In this document: positions 12,504-13,259 of the stretch, in pieces
How the letters are laid out: the number at the start of each line of letters is the position of its first letter
How positions within the stretch are numbered: position 1 is the first letter of the stretch
DNA from: an uncultured Actinomycetes bacterium
GTDB lineage: Bacteria > Actinomycetota > Acidimicrobiia > Acidimicrobiales > Microtrichaceae
Direction: 5' to 3'
Assembly: GCA_903930035.1 (NCBI GenBank)
Contig: CAIYXG010000221.1
Location: forward strand, 1-13,259
DNA: 13,259 bases
Notes under the pieces: generated by a model
What the model was told of the DNA's origin: nothing
Seen by the model: only the letters and a program-made list of their open reading frames with translations
The model's database searches: none
Position numbers and translations under genes: made by a program

Positions 12504-13259
12504 ATGAGCAAGTGGACCGGACGTCGCACCGCAGGGCCGGAGCACCATGTGCACGTGGACCCCCGGGTCGCCCCCGGCGGTGACGGCCTCGTCCCGCTCC
12601 TGAGCATCCCCGACGGCCCGCTGCCCGCCGACGCGGCGTACCAGCTGGTGCACGACGAGGCGATGCTCGACGGCAACTCGCGCCTCAACCTGGCGACGTT
12701 CGTGGGCACGTGGATGGAGCCCCAGGCGCTGAAGATCTACACCGAGACCGTCGACAAGAACATGATCGACAAGGACGAGTACCCGCAGACCGCGGCCATC
12801 GAGGAGCGGTGCGTCCGGATCGTGGCCGACCTGTGGAACTCGCCCGAGGCCGCCACCACCGCCGGCACCTCGACCATCGGCTCGTCCGAGGCCTGCATGC
12901 TCGCCGGCATGGCGTTCAAGCGCCGCTGGCAGGCGGCGCGGCGGGCCGAGGGGCGGTCCACCGACCGGCCCAACATGGTCATGAGCGCCGGCGTGCAGGT
13001 GGTGTGGGAGAAGTTCTGCAACTACTGGGAGGTCGAGCCGCGCTACGTGCCGGTGACCGACGACAACCTCCTGCTGGACGCAGAGTCGATGCTGCCCTAC
13101 GTCGACGAGCACACGATCGGCGTCGTGGCCATCCTGGGCTCGACCTTCACCGGCGACTACGAGCCGGTGGCAGAGATCGCCGCGGCGCTCGACCAGCTGG
13201 CGGCCGACGGCGGCCCGGACGTGCCGCTGCACGTGGACGCTGCGTCGGGCGGGTTCGTG
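12504..13259 (+). CDS. gadB: Glutamate decarboxylase (PLP-dependent), C-terminus cut off by window edge
   Basis: The first 252 residues of a protein usually near 460. It converts L-glutamate to GABA and CO2, consuming a proton, with roles in acid resistance or GABA metabolism. The ATG at 12504 follows a strong AGGAGGG (12489-12495) with 8-base spacing. Hallmarks: DGNSRLNLATFVGTWMEPQA (56-75), DKNMIDKDEYPQT (85-97), the PLP phosphate-binding TSTIGSSEACMLAG (122-135), ENTIGVV-like HTIGVVAILGSTFTGDYE (203-220), and HVDAASGGFV (243-252), whose Asp245 contacts the PLP ring nitrogen. The PLP lysine lies past the edge and cannot be checked. It closely tracks E. coli GadA/GadB as I remember them. Divergent from the bL37-like gene across 87 bases, with no clear -10 found. 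Confidence 0.92.
   Translation, partial: MSKWTGRRTAGPEHHVHVDPRVAPGGDGLVPLLSIPDGPLPADAAYQLVHDEAMLDGNSRLNLATFVGTWMEPQALKIYTETVDKNMIDKDEYPQTAAIEERCVRIVADLWNSPEAATTAGTSTIGSSEACMLAGMAFKRRWQAARRAEGRSTDRPNMVMSAGVQVVWEKFCNYWEVEPRYVPVTDDNLLLDAESMLPYVDEHTIGVVAILGSTFTGDYEPVAEIAAALDQLAADGGPDVPLHVDAASGGFV

Noticed and set aside
12504..13259. Truncated glutamate decarboxylase pseudogene
   Set aside because: The frame is open and motif-complete to the last base; the truncation is only the window edge.
1..13259. CRISPR array, transposase, phage genes, tRNA or rRNA
   Set aside because: No regularly spaced repeats, transposase motifs or conserved RNA-gene sequences were found on either strand, and composition is uniform.

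Overview
The window is a very GC-rich stretch of chromosome (G or C at most third positions), densely packed on both strands, with frequent GTG starts and several genes whose start codon lies only 6-9 bases after a TAnnnT -10 hexamer (apparently leaderless transcripts). This style, a tiny bL37-like ribosomal protein gene and the long FadE5/DmdC-type acyl-CoA dehydrogenase point to an actinobacterium. A deep-branching aerobic lineage such as Acidimicrobiia is my guess, but nothing here proves the class. No mobile element, CRISPR array, tRNA or rRNA is visible.

Layout. (1) 1-1830, minus strand: a FIST-domain sensor gene followed by a GAF-domain signalling gene that runs off the left edge. (2) 1969-2808, plus strand: a delta(3,5)-delta(2,4)-dienoyl-CoA isomerase, divergent from the FIST gene, with a likely leaderless promoter and operator-like repeats between them. 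(3) 6048 down to 2835, minus strand: a tightly spaced operon of acyl-CoA dehydrogenase, an unrecognised 206-aa protein and an enoyl-CoA hydratase-family protein. With (2) this makes a fatty-acyl-CoA oxidation block. (4) 6106-9375, plus strand: a promoter, a structured leader, a lipoprotein with a molybdopterin-oxidoreductase (SUOX-like) fold but no Mo-ligating cysteine, and an 816-aa membrane GGDEF-EAL protein. (5) 11481 down to 9372, minus strand: a class I DNA photolyase followed by a VOC/glyoxalase-fold protein with its own apparent promoter. (6) 11535-12287, plus strand: a Vut_1/YhhQ-type (queuosine precursor transporter family) membrane protein. (7) 12416-12327, minus strand: a 29-aa basic protein resembling ribosomal protein bL37. 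(8) 12504 to the right edge: the first 252 residues of a glutamate decarboxylase.

The most interesting unit is (4). It has the gene order and protein architecture of the proteobacterial PruR-DcpA pair, in which a periplasmic pterin-binding SUOX-fold protein controls a dual diguanylate cyclase/phosphodiesterase. If the analogy holds, this is an actinobacterial, lipid-anchored version: a surface lipoprotein senses a small ligand (possibly a pterin) and sets the cyclase/esterase balance of its membrane partner. The FIST-GAF pair about 4.5 kb away is a second small-molecule sensing module.
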